A stretch of DNA of 64,000 nt from Paguma larvata (taxonomy: Eukaryota > Chordata > Mammalia > Carnivora > Viverridae), in NCBI GenBank assembly GCA_030068075.1, contig JAINVK010000527.1, positions 1 to 64,000 on the forward strand, read 5' to 3'. The position numbers were made by a program, and so were the translations under genes. Shown here one piece after another: positions 43,990-55,145 of this stretch; within the stretch, counting starts at the first letter, position 1; each line of letters begins with the position of its first letter. Below the pieces are notes generated by a model, which was not told where the DNA came from, did no database searches, and worked only from the letters and a program-made list of their open reading frames with translations.

Positions 43990-45930
43990 AAATTGTTGGA
44001 TTTTGCATATATTCTAAAGAGTCATAGGATTCGAAGGAATTGATGCGCTTTCCAAATTTTAAAGCAAATTGATGTACAGATAAATTAAATTAAATGTACA
44101 GATAAAACCAGCTTTGAAAAAACATGCTAGTCGATATAACACTAAAAAGACAGCAAATGTCACAGATGAATTAATTAACATAAATATATTAGCTTGAATA
44201 TTATATGCGGGAAACAGCCAAAACACACTGGAATTGAAAGAGGGTAAGAAAAACAACTGAAGACGGTATTTTCTTTATCGATGAAAATCTTTTAAAAATG
44301 TTCACCTCTAGAATAAGGGAGTGTGTGTTTGCAAGACCGGTTTTAGCATATCCACTCAACATCTAAATGTTAGCTACAGGCTTCCAGAGGACATTCTATC
44401 ATATTTCTGCAGGTTATCTCCTTCCCTTTGTGAGAATTTACAGAAGGTCAGACACTCAGGGTTTGGGAAAGAGAGTTGTCCAAGGAAGCAACCATCCCCA
44501 TCCTCTCGAAGCCTTTTTCCTTGAGGCTCCATATGACATACTGGTGAGCGGATGACAAGTCATCATGTTATAACTTCCAAGATTTGGGATCATTGGCATT
44601 TGATTGTAAAACGAAGGCACGCATTCATAAATTATCAAATTGTAATCCTGATAAATGTGGAATCCTGATAAAGAGATCATAGGGGCATTCTGTTTTACAT
44701 CTAAAGTTTGGGGTTAAAGTATAATAAGTAAATAAAAAGCCCTTGCACGTGCACAATAATTCAACTTCAAAGTCAAGCTTGGAAACGGCAAGTTCCTCTA
44801 CTCATATTTATGCAAGTGAACTAGTTCTAATTTATCATAAAACATATTGACCTAAAGGAAAGTTTGACCCATGAAAAGGGCAGATGACACCTGATGATTA
44901 ATGAGGCAGTAAAACTCAAGTGTCTTGGCAGGTGTGTTTGTCAGAGAAGGAATAACTAAGTAACTGAAATTGCCCATCGGTAGTCCGTCTTTCAGGGGTT
45001 TTCAGTGCATAGATTACCTCACCATTAACTATGACTTTAAAATGTATTGGAGGGTAGCTACCTTAAAATGCATAAGGGCAAAGAATCTGCAGAACCTGAG
45101 ATGGTCTGACCAGGAAGACTAGTGATCTGAAGATAGTATTTCAAAGATAAATTCCCAGGAGATGGTAGTATAGTTGTTATCTCATTAATCACTATTGTAC
45201 TGAATATACAATAGAGGTACTTTAAATTCTATCCTAAGGTAAAAGTGGCATAAGACAATCTCTTCTAACCCCAGAGTGCTGACCCCTTACTGTTCCAGGA
45301 GCCTCTTCTACATCTATTTAGGCCCTATGTATTCACTAAAGATTATCCTTCACCTATTAATAATCCTCTCAGATGCTCCTATTGGATACTGTTATGATGT
45401 CTAGCACCATAATTTATCTCCATTGTCCATGATGTACCACCAGCCATGCTGTTGGAGTATTTATTAGCTAATTATTAAGTTTGCAAGGAAACTTTTCACC
45501 TGGAGTTGTAAATATAATCTGAGCGGTATTGGAGGTAGTTCCAGGAAGAGAGTAGGACGTGATAAAGTGTTTTTTAATTATAGGTATCATCATTTTGTGG
45601 AATACATTTGCCCTATAAATCTTTCTCCAATGACCAACATAGTCTTGACATTTATTCCTTTTACAAAACCAGCACTTTTGTAGCAATCTGGGGTTGAAGA
45701 ATAGCGAGATGCTATACATATTTAAGGGAATGTATTGCTTGAAGGCTAAAGATTATTTTTAAAAAAAGGAGATTGGGGGCATTTTTTTTCTCCTCATAAT
45801 AATCTCAGTCACTAGCTGCTGAATTCACACTCATTCTTAGGGACAAAGTTATAATGGGAATTTTAGGTGGTATGATAGCGCTACTGGAAGCTTCAGATCC
45901 ATATTTAATTGATAGTAATAATAACAACTG
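43990..45930. other. Unassigned 1.9-kb stretch
   Basis: No repeat family or gene recognised. Frames are at most 83 codons and overlap on opposite strands. Confidence 0.4.
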
Positions 45931-45934
45931 TAGT

Positions 45935-46085
45935 ACTATTTACCAGGCACTGGGCTAGCAGACATGATTTAGTCCTATTATTCAAAGAGGGAAACTGACA
46001 CCCGGAGAGATAAAATAACCTGCTGAAGCATCACAGACTCTGTCTGGATCCAGGTTTTTATTCTCTGCCATATTACACAGACGCA
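45935..46085 (-). repeat. MIR (antisense)
   Basis: 'tttaccaggcactgggctag', 'gggaaactgacacccggaga' and 'gtctggatccaggtttttat' in MIR antisense order. Confidence 0.7.
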
Positions 46086-46089
46086 CTTA

Positions 46090-46740
46090 CTATTCTGTGA
46101 GGAGGATTCATGCCCGTAACCTTTAGTCCTAAATATCTGTGGCAGTTATCATCAGAGATGAGCTACTAATACTACTGTGTTCTGGGTTATTATTTTTAGA
46201 ACGCCATTTTAGGCTGAGGATTACAGGGGCAAAAGTAAGCACCCGGCTACATTTCACTGTTAGTGATTCAAAATCTTCAACATTCCCACAGAGAGACCTT
46301 CGCTTTTAAATGATAAATTTTTATTTCAGTTTCTCAAGGGTTTGAACCAAAGCCAAGGCTGGAGCTTGGTTTTCTTAAATTGCGCGAGATTAAATTATAT
46401 CTTGTCTTCATTCTGTCATGCAATGGCTTGGAATTATAAATAGTACTAATATGATTGCCCTTGTTCACTTTGATATACACATGACTACTAAAACCAACCT
46501 AAATTAATCAAACAAGTTTTAATTTGATTTTTAACCTTTTAAGCAGCCTAAAATAAGGGAGAAGATCTAATTTGGAAAATAAAGATTCCCAGGATGCCAA
46601 ATCAAATCTAATCCATATAACAAGCCAGATATTAACTTGACTGGAGACACATTTCTATGGACCGGTTTATGTCCTAAAGAAAGATCAAAAATGCTATTCC
46701 TGCACCCTAGAGACTTGGAATTAGGAAATGTTTATTGATA
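46090..46740. other. Unassigned DNA
   Basis: Nothing recognised. Confidence 0.35.
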
Positions 46741-46744
46741 GACC

Positions 46745-46830
46745 AAGGAACCTGGGTTCGGGCTCAGTTGATAATTTGGCTCTGGGATGTGTACTTATTT
46801 TCTATGAAAAGCCATTTAGCTTTCTTTACT
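46745..46830 (+). repeat. MIR relic (sense)
   Basis: 'aacctgggttcgggctcagt' and 'tttggctctgggatgtgtac' match the tRNA-like half and the start of the MIR core. Confidence 0.55.
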
Positions 46831-46974
46831 TTTAATTGATTTATGTCTCTCTCTATACCACACTTGGTGGGCAGATGTTACTGGAGGTAGAGCTGGGGGT
46901 GGAGAACTTGGCAAAGGGTTTTGAATTACTTAATAAGAAAATATGTGGTCTATTAATAAAGTGTTGGTATTGGT

Positions 46975-47155
46975 GACGATGATGATGATGATGCCAACAT
47001 TTACTGAATATTCACTATGTACCAGACCCTATTCTAACTTCCTGAAGTATAGTTCCTCCCTTAGTATTTATTTCCACACCACAAGATGGGTCACCATTAT
47101 CATCTCTATTTTTACAATAAGGAAACGAAGGGGCATTTCTTTCCTAACTAACTGA
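46975..47155 (-). repeat. MIR (antisense) next to a (GAT)n tract
   Basis: 'acatttactgaatattcact' and 'atgtaccagaccctattcta', then 'aataaggaaacgaaggggca'. A short (GAT)n lies at 46978-46992 at its left edge. Confidence 0.72.
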
Positions 47156-47209
47156 ACCCAATTAACGGCAAAGGCATTGTCTTCTGTTATTTGTTTGTTA
47201 TCACTCAGT

Positions 47210-48125
47210 AGATCCATGTATTCAATAAACGTTTCCTGAGAGTTGATGCTAGAGCCACAAAGGTGAACATGACCTATACCATTACCTCAAAGGGCTTAAA
47301 ATTAAATAGGAAGCAAATATAACAGGTTAGCAGTTTTGCTTATGGACAAACTGCAGGGTACTATGAAAGCCCATAGGAGGGACTCATAAGATGTTGTTAA
47401 CAGTCATGTGAAGGAAGACAAATATGCGTTAATTTTAAAAACATGCTGTATTATGCAGGAAACTAAAGTAGGGAAGGAGAATACAGAGATCCTAGGTGGA
47501 TGATAGTAAGGCAATTTTAAATAGGAAGACCAGAGGGGGACAAAATCCTTGAAAAGAAAAATATTTAAATAAAGACCAAACACTGATGAGAGAGGCAGGC
47601 ATTCAAATACCTGGAGAAATACCAGTCTCATCAGAGAGAAAAGAGAGAACAGTGCAAAGGCCCTGGGGCAGAATAATTCCTGATATGCTGGTGAAACATC
47701 AAGGAGGCTAGTGTGGTTGGAGGCACACAAGTGAGGAAGAGAGTAATAGAAGATTAGATCAAAGTAGCCAGGAAGCACCAGATCCTTTAAGGTCCTTTAA
47801 GATTCTTTAAGGATTTGAAAGGTATTGTACATTTTCTTTATATTGTCTTTTTTATTGTTTGTTTACTGTTTCTCTGAAGCCAGATGAGGAATTATTGGGA
47901 GGCTGTGAGCGAAGGCAAAAAATGATTTGTGTTTCATTTTTAAAGTAAATTGTATCTACTGCACTCAATACAGATTGTAGAGTGGTAAGGAAGAAGCTGG
48001 GATACTAGTTAGACCAAAAGTTAGACTGATGAGATGGGGGGCAGAGATTAAGGGTTAATGATTTTGAGAGTGATAAAATGAAAATAAAACTCAAGGATCA
48101 TTCTAATTTACTCATTAGTGACAAG
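47210..48125 (-). repeat. Long L2 LINE 3' region, antisense
   Basis: The most complete L2 copy in the window. It opens at the 3' terminus ('gtattcaataaacgtttcct') and runs through 'gcaattttaaataggaagac' (about 47512), 'cagtgcaaaggccctggggc' (about 47650), 'aaggaggctagtgtggttgg' and 'agccagatgaggaattattg'. It ends near 'aagattaagggttaatg'. The 124-codon minus-strand frame 47778-47404 lies within the L2 3' UTR sense direction and shows no L2 ORF2 hallmark that I can recognise. I treat it as non-functional. Confidence 0.8.
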
Positions 48126-48631
48126 ATGATTAAAAATAACTGCAAATGATATCATGTAAAACATACCTTATCTTGCCTTTCTTATGCTTGGGCATTTGTA
48201 TGGCCAATAAGCTCAGTTACTGCCATGAGGATAAGGTCATTCATCTCCCTGCCTCCTGTACTCAGTAAATTTAGTCAACACCATTGGAACAAACTGTATC
48301 CTATCTAAGGTAGCTCTCTGTCGAAAATTTGTTAATGATTAGATATACATGTGAAAAGATGAGCTCTGACTCTTACGCCTGCCATATACTAAGATACTTG
48401 TATCTATGGATCATAGATACAAATGTCACATTAAAATAGTAAGACTTTTAGAAGAAAACATAAAAGAAAAATCTTCACAACCTGGAGGTAAGTGAAAAAT
48501 TTTTCAGTAAGACTCAAAAAGCAAAGCCATTTAAAATTGATAAATTGGCCATTTTCAAAATGAAAATGAACTGCTCTTCAAAAAAATGAAAAGAAAGAAA
48601 TGTTGGGAAGACATATAAATTCTCCCAGTAT

Positions 48632-48690
48632 TATATGTATATAATATAATATAATATAATATAATATATAATATAATAATATATAATGTT
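48632..48690 (+). repeat. AT-rich (TATAA)n minisatellite-like tract
   Basis: Tandem 'tataa' and 'taatataa' units; lies inside the old L1. Confidence 0.85.
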
Positions 48691-48828
48691 CTTCAAAAGA
48701 CAGCATTAGAAAAAGGAAAACAGCAACACTGGGAGGACACACATACACTGTATCATATACATACATAAATATATGTGAAATGTAGACAAATATCAATACA
48801 TATATGTTGATTATATTCGATATAAATT

Positions 48829-48985
48829 TTTCTTTTTAAACTTTTATTTAATTCTAGTTAGTTAACATATAGCTCAATATTGGTTTCAGAAGTAGAATTC
48901 AGTGATTCGTCACTTACATACAACACCCAGTGTTCACCATGACAAGTGCCCTCCTTATATTCATCACACTTCTAGCCCATCCCAC
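48829..48985 (-). repeat. Young carnivore LINE-1 3' UTR tail, antisense
   Basis: Only about 155 bp: T-rich tail, 'tctagttagttaacatatag', 'catacaacacccagtgttca' and 'gacaagtgccctccttatat'. A strongly 5'-truncated insertion in the older L1. Confidence 0.85.
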
Positions 48986-49208
48986 AATATAATTTTACAT
49001 AGAATAAGAACTTTTAAAACCAATAGGAAAAAAAAAAGAAATAACCTAATATAAAATAAGGAAAACATCTGAAGAGACACTTCGGCAAAGAAGACACACA
49101 AATAGCTAATAAGCACATAGAAAGATGTGTAACAACAATGGTTGCCTGAAAACTGCAAATTAAAACCTTGATGAGATATGAAAGCTCATGCAACTATTAG
49201 AATGTTAA

Positions 49209-49243
49209 AACACACACACAAACACACACACACACACACACAC
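49209..49243 (+). repeat. (CA)n microsatellite
   Basis: About 16 CA units with one AA interruption, inside the old L1; it gives the Val-Cys run in the minus-strand frame. Confidence 0.93.
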
Positions 49244-49748
49244 GCAGACAACACCAATTGTTGGCAATGATGCAGATCCACTGGAACTCTCATACATTGC
49301 TGGTAGAAATGTAAAGTAAGATATCCACTTTGGAAAACAGTTTTGAAGATTCTTATAAATACAAACATAAACTTAGCTTAGAAAATTGAAAGTATGTGCC
49401 CACCCAAAGAGTTGCTACATGAATTTTCACTTCGGCTTTATTCATGACAGCTAAAACTTGGAAATAACCCAAGGATTCGTCAACGGCTGAATAGATCAAT
49501 TATGGTATATTCATACAATGTAGCAATTCAGCTATAAATAGATAAGAACTACTAATACACACGAGAACATGGATAAGCTCCCAAAACAGTATGCTGAGTA
49601 AAAGAAGCCAAACATAAAGGACTGCCTGCTGTAAGATTCCATGCAAATAACTCTCTAAAAGAGACGGATCTAATTTATACTGGCAGGATAGGTTACAATT
49701 TACCTGGATTTGTAGCGTTGGGGAAGGGATTATTTAGGAAGGACACAG

Positions 49749-50140
49749 TAGGGTCACCAAATTTAGCAATCTATCAATTAATTAAAATACAGGATTCTCA
49801 GTTAAATTTGAATTTAGATTAAAAAAAAAAAGTTTTTGGGCGGAGGCACCTGGGTGTCTCAGTTGATTAAGCATCTGACTTTGGGTCAGGTCATGATCTC
49901 ACAGTTCTGGAGTTCCAGCCCCAGGTCGGGCTCAGAGCCTGGAGCCTGATTTGGATTCTATCTCCTTCTCTCTCTGCCCCTCCCCAACCCACACACTGTC
50001 TCTCTCTGTCTCTCTGTCTCTCTCTCTTCCTCTCTCTCAAATATCAACAAACTTTTTTTAAAGAAGAATTTTTTACTATGTTCAAATATTTTATAAGACG
50101 TATTTATTTTTTGAAATTTAAATTTAACTCGGCATCCTGG
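49749..50140. mobile_element. Palindromic non-autonomous DNA-transposon-like element, SINE-interrupted
   Basis: Left half 49749-49830 starts 'tagggtcaccaaatttagc' and contains 'caggattctcagttaaattt'. Right half 50075-50140 contains the inverted partner 'taaatttaactcggcatcct'. The halves face each other as in long-palindrome MITE-type elements seen across mammals. The outermost right end is missing, and the CanSINE sits in the middle. The exact family was not assigned. Confidence 0.6.
49840..50065 (+). repeat. CanSINE inside the palindromic element
   Basis: Sense copy with head 'gaggcacctgggtgtctcag', core missing the 'tgtgctgacagc' part, CT block expanded to (TCTG/TC)n at 49998-50038, and tail. 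Flanking A-rich DNA obscures a target duplication. Confidence 0.9.
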
Positions 50141-50279
50141 CATCTGACTGTGGTGATGGAAATGTTCTTAATTTTGGTTGTAGTAGCACTTACGTAGATG
50201 TACGATTTGTCTAAATACATCTAAATATATACCTTATTTTAAAATTATACCTCAACAAATTTAATTTTTTAAAATACTA

Positions 50280-50680
50280 TGCTGTTGCTAACATGATTAC
50301 TAGAGAAACAATGAGAGATGAAATCATTTACCATAACCAAAAAAGTTCCTCAACATAAAATTATTACCACAGTATTACATTTTGAGTCAGAAGTGGAAAA
50401 TTCATAATATTTGCAAATTACTGAGGCTCAACCCTAAAATTTCTAGGTATAAAACTGACTTCGGGACATAATTGCTTATTAAAGTTCAAGTATTCTTATA
50501 TTTCCACTTACTTGGTGAACTAGCTGTCTGCAAAATTCTTCCTATATTTCTGATTCGTGTTTACATTTTAATCTATGAGTGCATCAGCAGAAAGAAAGGT
50601 GAATCTCTGCAGACTCCACTGCTGGTCTTGAATTTGGTTTTGACTTTCTGTATATTATGAAGGGGAAAGAGAAAACCTAG
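50280..50680. other. Unassigned DNA
   Basis: No repeat or gene recognised. Confidence 0.35.
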
Positions 50681-50683
50681 GGA

Positions 50684-51181
50684 TGGGGTTTTGGGCTGGT
50701 GGGGATCTGGAACTGATGGCCAAGAGGGAATTCTTGAGATGTCTTTCGTGCAAGAAGGGTGATTTTATTAAAGCACGGGGCAGGATCTGTGGGCAGAAAG
50801 AGCTGCACGTGCTATTGTCACGCTAAGGTTGTTTTCCCTCTAGTAGACATTAAGACCTTGGGGAATTCCAGGAGAAATGTACTCTGTGTTTGCCTCAAGT
50901 ATTTGTCAATGGGTGCAGGTTATAAGGAAATTTAATTTTATTTCCCATTTCCTCCTTGCCTTTGTTCTCCACATCACTATGGAAGGGAGAATGATGTCGG
51001 GGCTCCAGGAAACCGAGTCTATAGGTTTCTGGAGATCAGGCTATTGGTAAGATTGCTTTTTTTCTTGTAATTTACTAAGATATTTGTAAACTGATGGAGA
51101 CTCATGTCCTGTAAGGCTGTGATCTCCATCATTTAACCATTTGGTTTTCTTTCCTTTCCTTTGTTCTTTGCTCCTTCATCA
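50684..51181 (-). mobile_element. Class I ERV-type LTR, antisense (~500 bp)
   Basis: Antisense R/U5: 'actgatggccaagagggaat', 'ttcttgagatgtctttcgtg' and 'gattttattaaagcacgggg'. These are the complements of the aataaa signal and the 'gtctcaagaattctt' phrase also seen in the 39.2-39.6 kb LTR. U3 follows to the right, and the likely LTR start is the complement of tgatgaaggagcaaag at 51181. A target duplication was not convincingly found, so the left edge is approximate. No retroviral interior adjoins. Confidence 0.65.
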
Positions 51182-51184
51182 CCA

Positions 51185-51825
51185 GGGCCTGAGAAGGTCA
51201 GGAGCCTGGATAAGAAAGCCCACATAGAGTCAGGGGAGGAAGAACGGACTCTAATACGTAACATCCGTGGTGAATTTACAAGGAAAACAAACAAAACCCC
51301 ATCTCAGCTATACTGGGAATGTGTTTCATTCTCAATCTTTGCTCTGGAAGGGAGAAAACAAAGAGGAGAGCCCAGAATCTAGCTAACTTTGAGTCTACTT
51401 TCACATGGAGCATTGAGAACAGAATTCTACTCTTTTCTTACCCTTGAAAATCCTTAGCAAACTTTCAGTTTAAAATGGTTCTGGAATGATGCCTGAGAGA
51501 AGCAAAAGCATATGCTCTTTGGAAAAACACACCTAGACCTCAATTCAGACCTCAGTGTTCCCAGGATAAAAGTCAGAAAACATTCCAATTTAAAAATTTC
51601 AAACTTTATGAGCAAGCAAATCCCCTTGAGTAAGAGTGAGCAGAAAACAAACAGCTAGACTAATAAGGCCTAAGAGATACTGCATTAGCACATGTTGATA
51701 TAAAAATAGCATGCTTCATATTTTAATCTGAAATTTACTGAAATTTGGATTAAACAAAAAGAAAATAGCTTTTTAAATTAAAAAGAAATGGACAGATTTG
51801 TCCAAACAATATCCACCTTTATAAA
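51185..51825. other. Unassigned DNA
   Basis: A 73-codon frame (51161-51382) has no recognisable content. Nothing else seen. Confidence 0.35.
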
Positions 51826-51896
51826 ATTAGAATAATCAAGTCAATATTGGTTCATGGATAGATTAATAGAGAAATGGAAAAAAAAAAAACAGGGAG

Positions 51897-52441
51897 CATA
51901 GAACCAGACACAAGTACATTCTTGAAAAGCTAGTCCATTATGCAGACGGTTCTGTATATCAAAGGTAATCAATAAACTATTTGATAAATTGTGTTGGGAA
52001 AAAATGTTTACCTATAGAAAAAAAATACAATACCTGGTTTCATTCTTTGTGCCATGAAAAAAATTAGTTCAATAGAGATTAAAGTGTTAATTTGAAAGGT
52101 AGAAATACAAAGCCATTAAAAAGAAATATAAGAAAAGATCTTTATGATCTCAGAAAGAGTGTAGATTTCTAAAGATACTAAAGAAAATATATTTTAATAA
52201 AAAAATCTAAAAATTGGAAAAAGTCTAAATTAGAATATACGTGATTAATTAAGGGAAGAGGTTTGCACCACAAATGTGAGAAGTAAGTCCACTGACTCAA
52301 TCAATCTGTACTTTTTTTTCTATAGGTAAACATTTTTTTCCCAACAGAATTTTTCAAGTAGTTTATTGATTACCTTTGATACACAGAACCATCTGCATAG
52401 CAGACTCGCTATTCAAGAATGTACCTGCGTCTGGTTCTATG
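51897..52441. repeat. Long inverted repeat, ~132-bp arms, ~279-bp spacer
   Basis: Left arm 51897-52028 and right arm 52308-52441 are reverse complements with roughly 85-90% identity by eye. Examples: left 'caaaggtaatcaataaacta' pairs with right 'agtttattgattacctttg', and left 'gtttacctatagaaaaaaaa' pairs with right 'ttttttttctataggtaaac'. Both arms derive from the same L1 ORF2 segment. An RNA copy could fold into a long imperfect hairpin. Confidence 0.85.
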
Positions 52442-52830
52442 GACACGGAGACTCAGAGCATAGTGAAGGCAGGGTTTAACCAATGTTCTTATAAGAGCGG
52501 GTGTCTGATGGACAGGTACACTGGGGGCAGTTACAGCAGACAATTTATCTCAGAGCATGCAAGTGCTCAAGATTCCTCACTGGCTGAGTACTACAGAGGT
52601 TACAGCCTTACCCAGTCAATGCCTATGCCGTGTAAGGCAAAAAAGGAGTCTGACTGGATGTACGTTCCTTGAGGTGATGCAGAGACTTCAGTTCTCTGGA
52701 GCATGCTCATTGCAAAGCCCGTGAAAATTAGCCCTCGAAAAGGAGAGAGGAAGAACCAGGAAGTAAGTGTCTGAGGGCTTGAGACTCCATTGTGAGGGTG
52801 GGGGGAGAGGTTATACATTTTCCAACAGGT
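52442..52830. other. Unassigned DNA inside the disrupted L1
   Basis: GC-richer than its surroundings and not L1-like; possibly a foreign insertion, but no family was recognised. The 98- and 78-codon frames here lack homology that I recognise. Confidence 0.35.
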
Positions 52831-52837
52831 TGTCAAC

Positions 52838-53034
52838 TTTTTTTAAATGTTCATTTATTGTTTTTGAGAGAGAGAGATTGTGCGAGCAGGGGAGGGGCAC
52901 AGAGAAAGGGAGACAGAGAATCCCAAGCAGGCTTGCAGAGCCTGATGCGGGGCTTAAACCCACAAACGTGATATCATGACCTGAGCCAAAACCAAGAGTC
53001 AGATGCTTAACCAACTGAGCCACCTAGGTACCCC
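52838..53034 (-). repeat. CanSINE, antisense
   Basis: Tail 'tttttttaaatgttcattta', GA block, a core shortened around 'gcttgcagagcctgatgcgg', and head ending 'gccacctaggtacccc'. Short flanks tgtcaac / tgtaaac may be a decayed duplication. Confidence 0.9.
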
Positions 53035-53611
53035 TGTAAACCTTCTGTTAATTAGACAGTACAGCTTTTACTTGGTGCTTCTGAAAATGAATCATCTCCC
53101 TTACTTCTCACACAAATAACTGGCAAAGGATTAGTGTCTGGAATGCACAAAACTTACAGCAACCAATGAGAAAATAAAAACAGTCAATAAAAAGAAAAAT
53201 TCAGGAACAAAAACTCCCCAGAACAGAAAAACTATTATGTAAATCATCATATGAATCTCATTAATAACTGGGGACATAGAAATTATGGAAGAAAAAAATT
53301 ATGCCTTCCTGCTTGGCAAAAATTAAAATACCTAACTCAAGCACTGATTAGGCTGTTGGAACCTTTAGAACTACTTATACATTATTAATGGGAATATATA
53401 ATTATGCTCTAGTTGGGAAATCATGTTAGAAAACAATTTAGAATTGTCTTGTAAAGCTGAGGGTAAATATCTTTTATGGCCCAGGAATTTCATACCTCTT
53501 TCTTACATATCCTGGGGAAACCCTTACATATATGCACTATGACAAATACATACAACGTTAAAAGCAATGCAGTTCTGAACTCCAAAAAGGTGCATCAAAC
53601 CAAATATTTTT

Positions 53612-53819
53612 TTTTAATTTTTTTAAATGTTTATTTACTTTTGACAGAGAGACAGAGTGTGAGCAGGGGAGGGGCAGAGAGAGAGTGAGACACAGACTCC
53701 AAAACAGGCTCCAGGCTCTGAGCTGTTAGCACAGAGCCTGATGCAGGGCTCAAACTCACAAACCGTGAGATCATGACCTGAGCTAAAGTCGGTACGTAAT
53801 TGACTGAGTCACCCAGGCA
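53612..53819 (-). repeat. CanSINE, antisense, head slightly truncated
   Basis: Tail, GA block, core 'gctgttagcacagagcctga' and head 'gagtcacccaggca', lacking the last few C residues of the consensus. It splits blocks 2 and 3 of the old L1. Confidence 0.9.
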
Positions 53820-54264
53820 ATTTCTATTAAAAATAGAAAAATGTGCAAATGAGTTGTTAGATATTCATGTAATGTCCTAATATAAAACAGTTACATGGAA
53901 TGAATTCTAGTTTCACTTAATCAATCTAGATGAATGTCAAAAACATAGCATAAAAAAATGAAAATTCATAAAACAACACATATTTTATTTCATTTGTAAT
54001 AAGTCAACACCAAGCAAAAATGGATATTATATGCTTGGGAGGTTCATAAGTATAAGACAGATGTATAGACAAGTAAAGGATCAAGTCTTTAAGGGTACTA
54101 ATTATGCTAGTTTTTGTAAGCTGGATGTTGGGTACAATGATGTTTGTAAATAATTCTTTATCTTGTACATTATGTTATATATACACACACATGCATATAT
54201 ACATACAATTTACTATTTTATGCGTATATTTCTATCAATACATGCTTTTAAAAGATCAAGGAAA

Positions 54265-54355
54265 ATATAATGTCATTCTTCTTTACAAGAAAGCCATCAA
54301 ATAACAAGATTCTTTACCATATACTCCCAGCTGGTATAAATATGGAAATTCTTAG
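54265..54355. other. Short unassigned spacer
   Basis: No feature recognised. Confidence 0.3.
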
Positions 54356-54359
54356 TTCA

Positions 54360-54480
54360 CTTTGTTTCTCTGCCACTGAGGCTCCGTGTAACCTAGGCAA
54401 ACTTTACCATTTCTCTGTGTTTGTGATTTTCTTCTGCAAAATATAATGCATATTTTTCATTTGCCTTGGAGGAATGCCGT
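54360..54480 (+). repeat. MIR (sense)
   Basis: 'ctccgtgtaacctaggcaaa', 'catttctctgtgtttgtgat' and 'ttcttctgcaaaatataatg' correspond to the MIR core ('tgtgtgaccttgggcaagt ... tcatctgtaaaatgggg'). Confidence 0.65.
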
Positions 54481-54649
54481 GGGGCCCAAAACATAACTGC
54501 TTTAAAAACAAAACTAACAGATTTTTATCTATTCACTTTAGGCTCCAACTACCCTAGGGAAAAGTCTTAGATCGCTCATAACCCTTTACAATGGTTTTTC
54601 AAGGAAATAAATCTTTCCCTTTTTTTTGAGCATTCACTACCATCATTTA

Positions 54650-54800
54650 ATAACAACATCTGGCATGCGCTTCAGTTTTGCAAAGCTATTCCGCGTTTGT
54701 GATTTCACTTTATCCTCATAACACCCTTATGAAACAGTGAGGAATTATTCCTACCATTTCACAAAAAGTGAAGGTCACAGCGGCGGCAACATCCAAGTTA
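54650..54800 (-). repeat. MIR-like relic (antisense)
   Basis: 'actttatcctcataacaccc', 'tgaaacagtgaggaattatt' and 'accatttcacaaaaagtgaagg' follow the antisense order. Confidence 0.55.
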
Positions 54801-55140
54801 GTGAGTTAATCATTTAGCTTCCATTCATTATTCTTTATATCATAACGTACACTGTAATTCAGTTTCTAAATGTCTTGAAAATATTTAACCAAAGTGTTCT
54901 CTTTTATTTCATGTATTTTTTAAAGAGCAACAACTTTCTAATTATTGACATTGTCAATTATGTCATTTTTAAGTGTTTTTAGAGGATACTTAGATTCTTT
55001 CAGTACCTCGTTTGTATAACCAGTTGAGATCTACGAAGATTGAAAGTTGCTTAAAAGTCACAAAGTAATGTGAGATCCTTAGCAACACTGAACAGCAAGA
55101 ACAGCACTGCATTGCTGTTATTCTAATTTTTTTTAAGCTA
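54801..55140. other. Unassigned AT-rich DNA
   Basis: No feature recognised. Confidence 0.35.
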
Positions 55141-55145
55141 GTTAT

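Larger units (their letters stand above)
48370..50275 (+). repeat. Old LINE-1 ORF2 3' half and 3' UTR, sense, multiply interrupted
   Basis: Three collinear blocks. 48370-48828: 'gacttttagaagaaaacata', 'gaactgctcttcaaaaaaat'. 48986-49748: 'aagaagacacacaaatagct', 'ggaactctcatacattgctg', 'agatccactggaactc', 'tatggtatattcatacaatg'. 50141-50275: 'gtggtgatggaaatgttctt', 'aaattatacctcaacaaatt'. It is interrupted by a younger antisense L1 end, a palindromic DNA element and a SINE. All frames are broken. Confidence 0.8.
51830..54260 (+). repeat. Old LINE-1 relic, sense, in three disrupted blocks
   Basis: Block 1 (51830-52240) holds mid-to-late ORF2 text ('atagaaccagacacaagtac', 'aattgtgttgggaaaaaatg'). 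Block 2 (53045-53611) continues downstream ('ggcaaaggattagtgtctgg', 'taataactggggacatagaa', 'tggcccaggaatttcatacc'). Block 3 (53820-54260) is 3' UTR-like. Between blocks lie an inverted copy of block 1, unassigned DNA and two SINEs. Frames are destroyed throughout. Confidence 0.6.
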
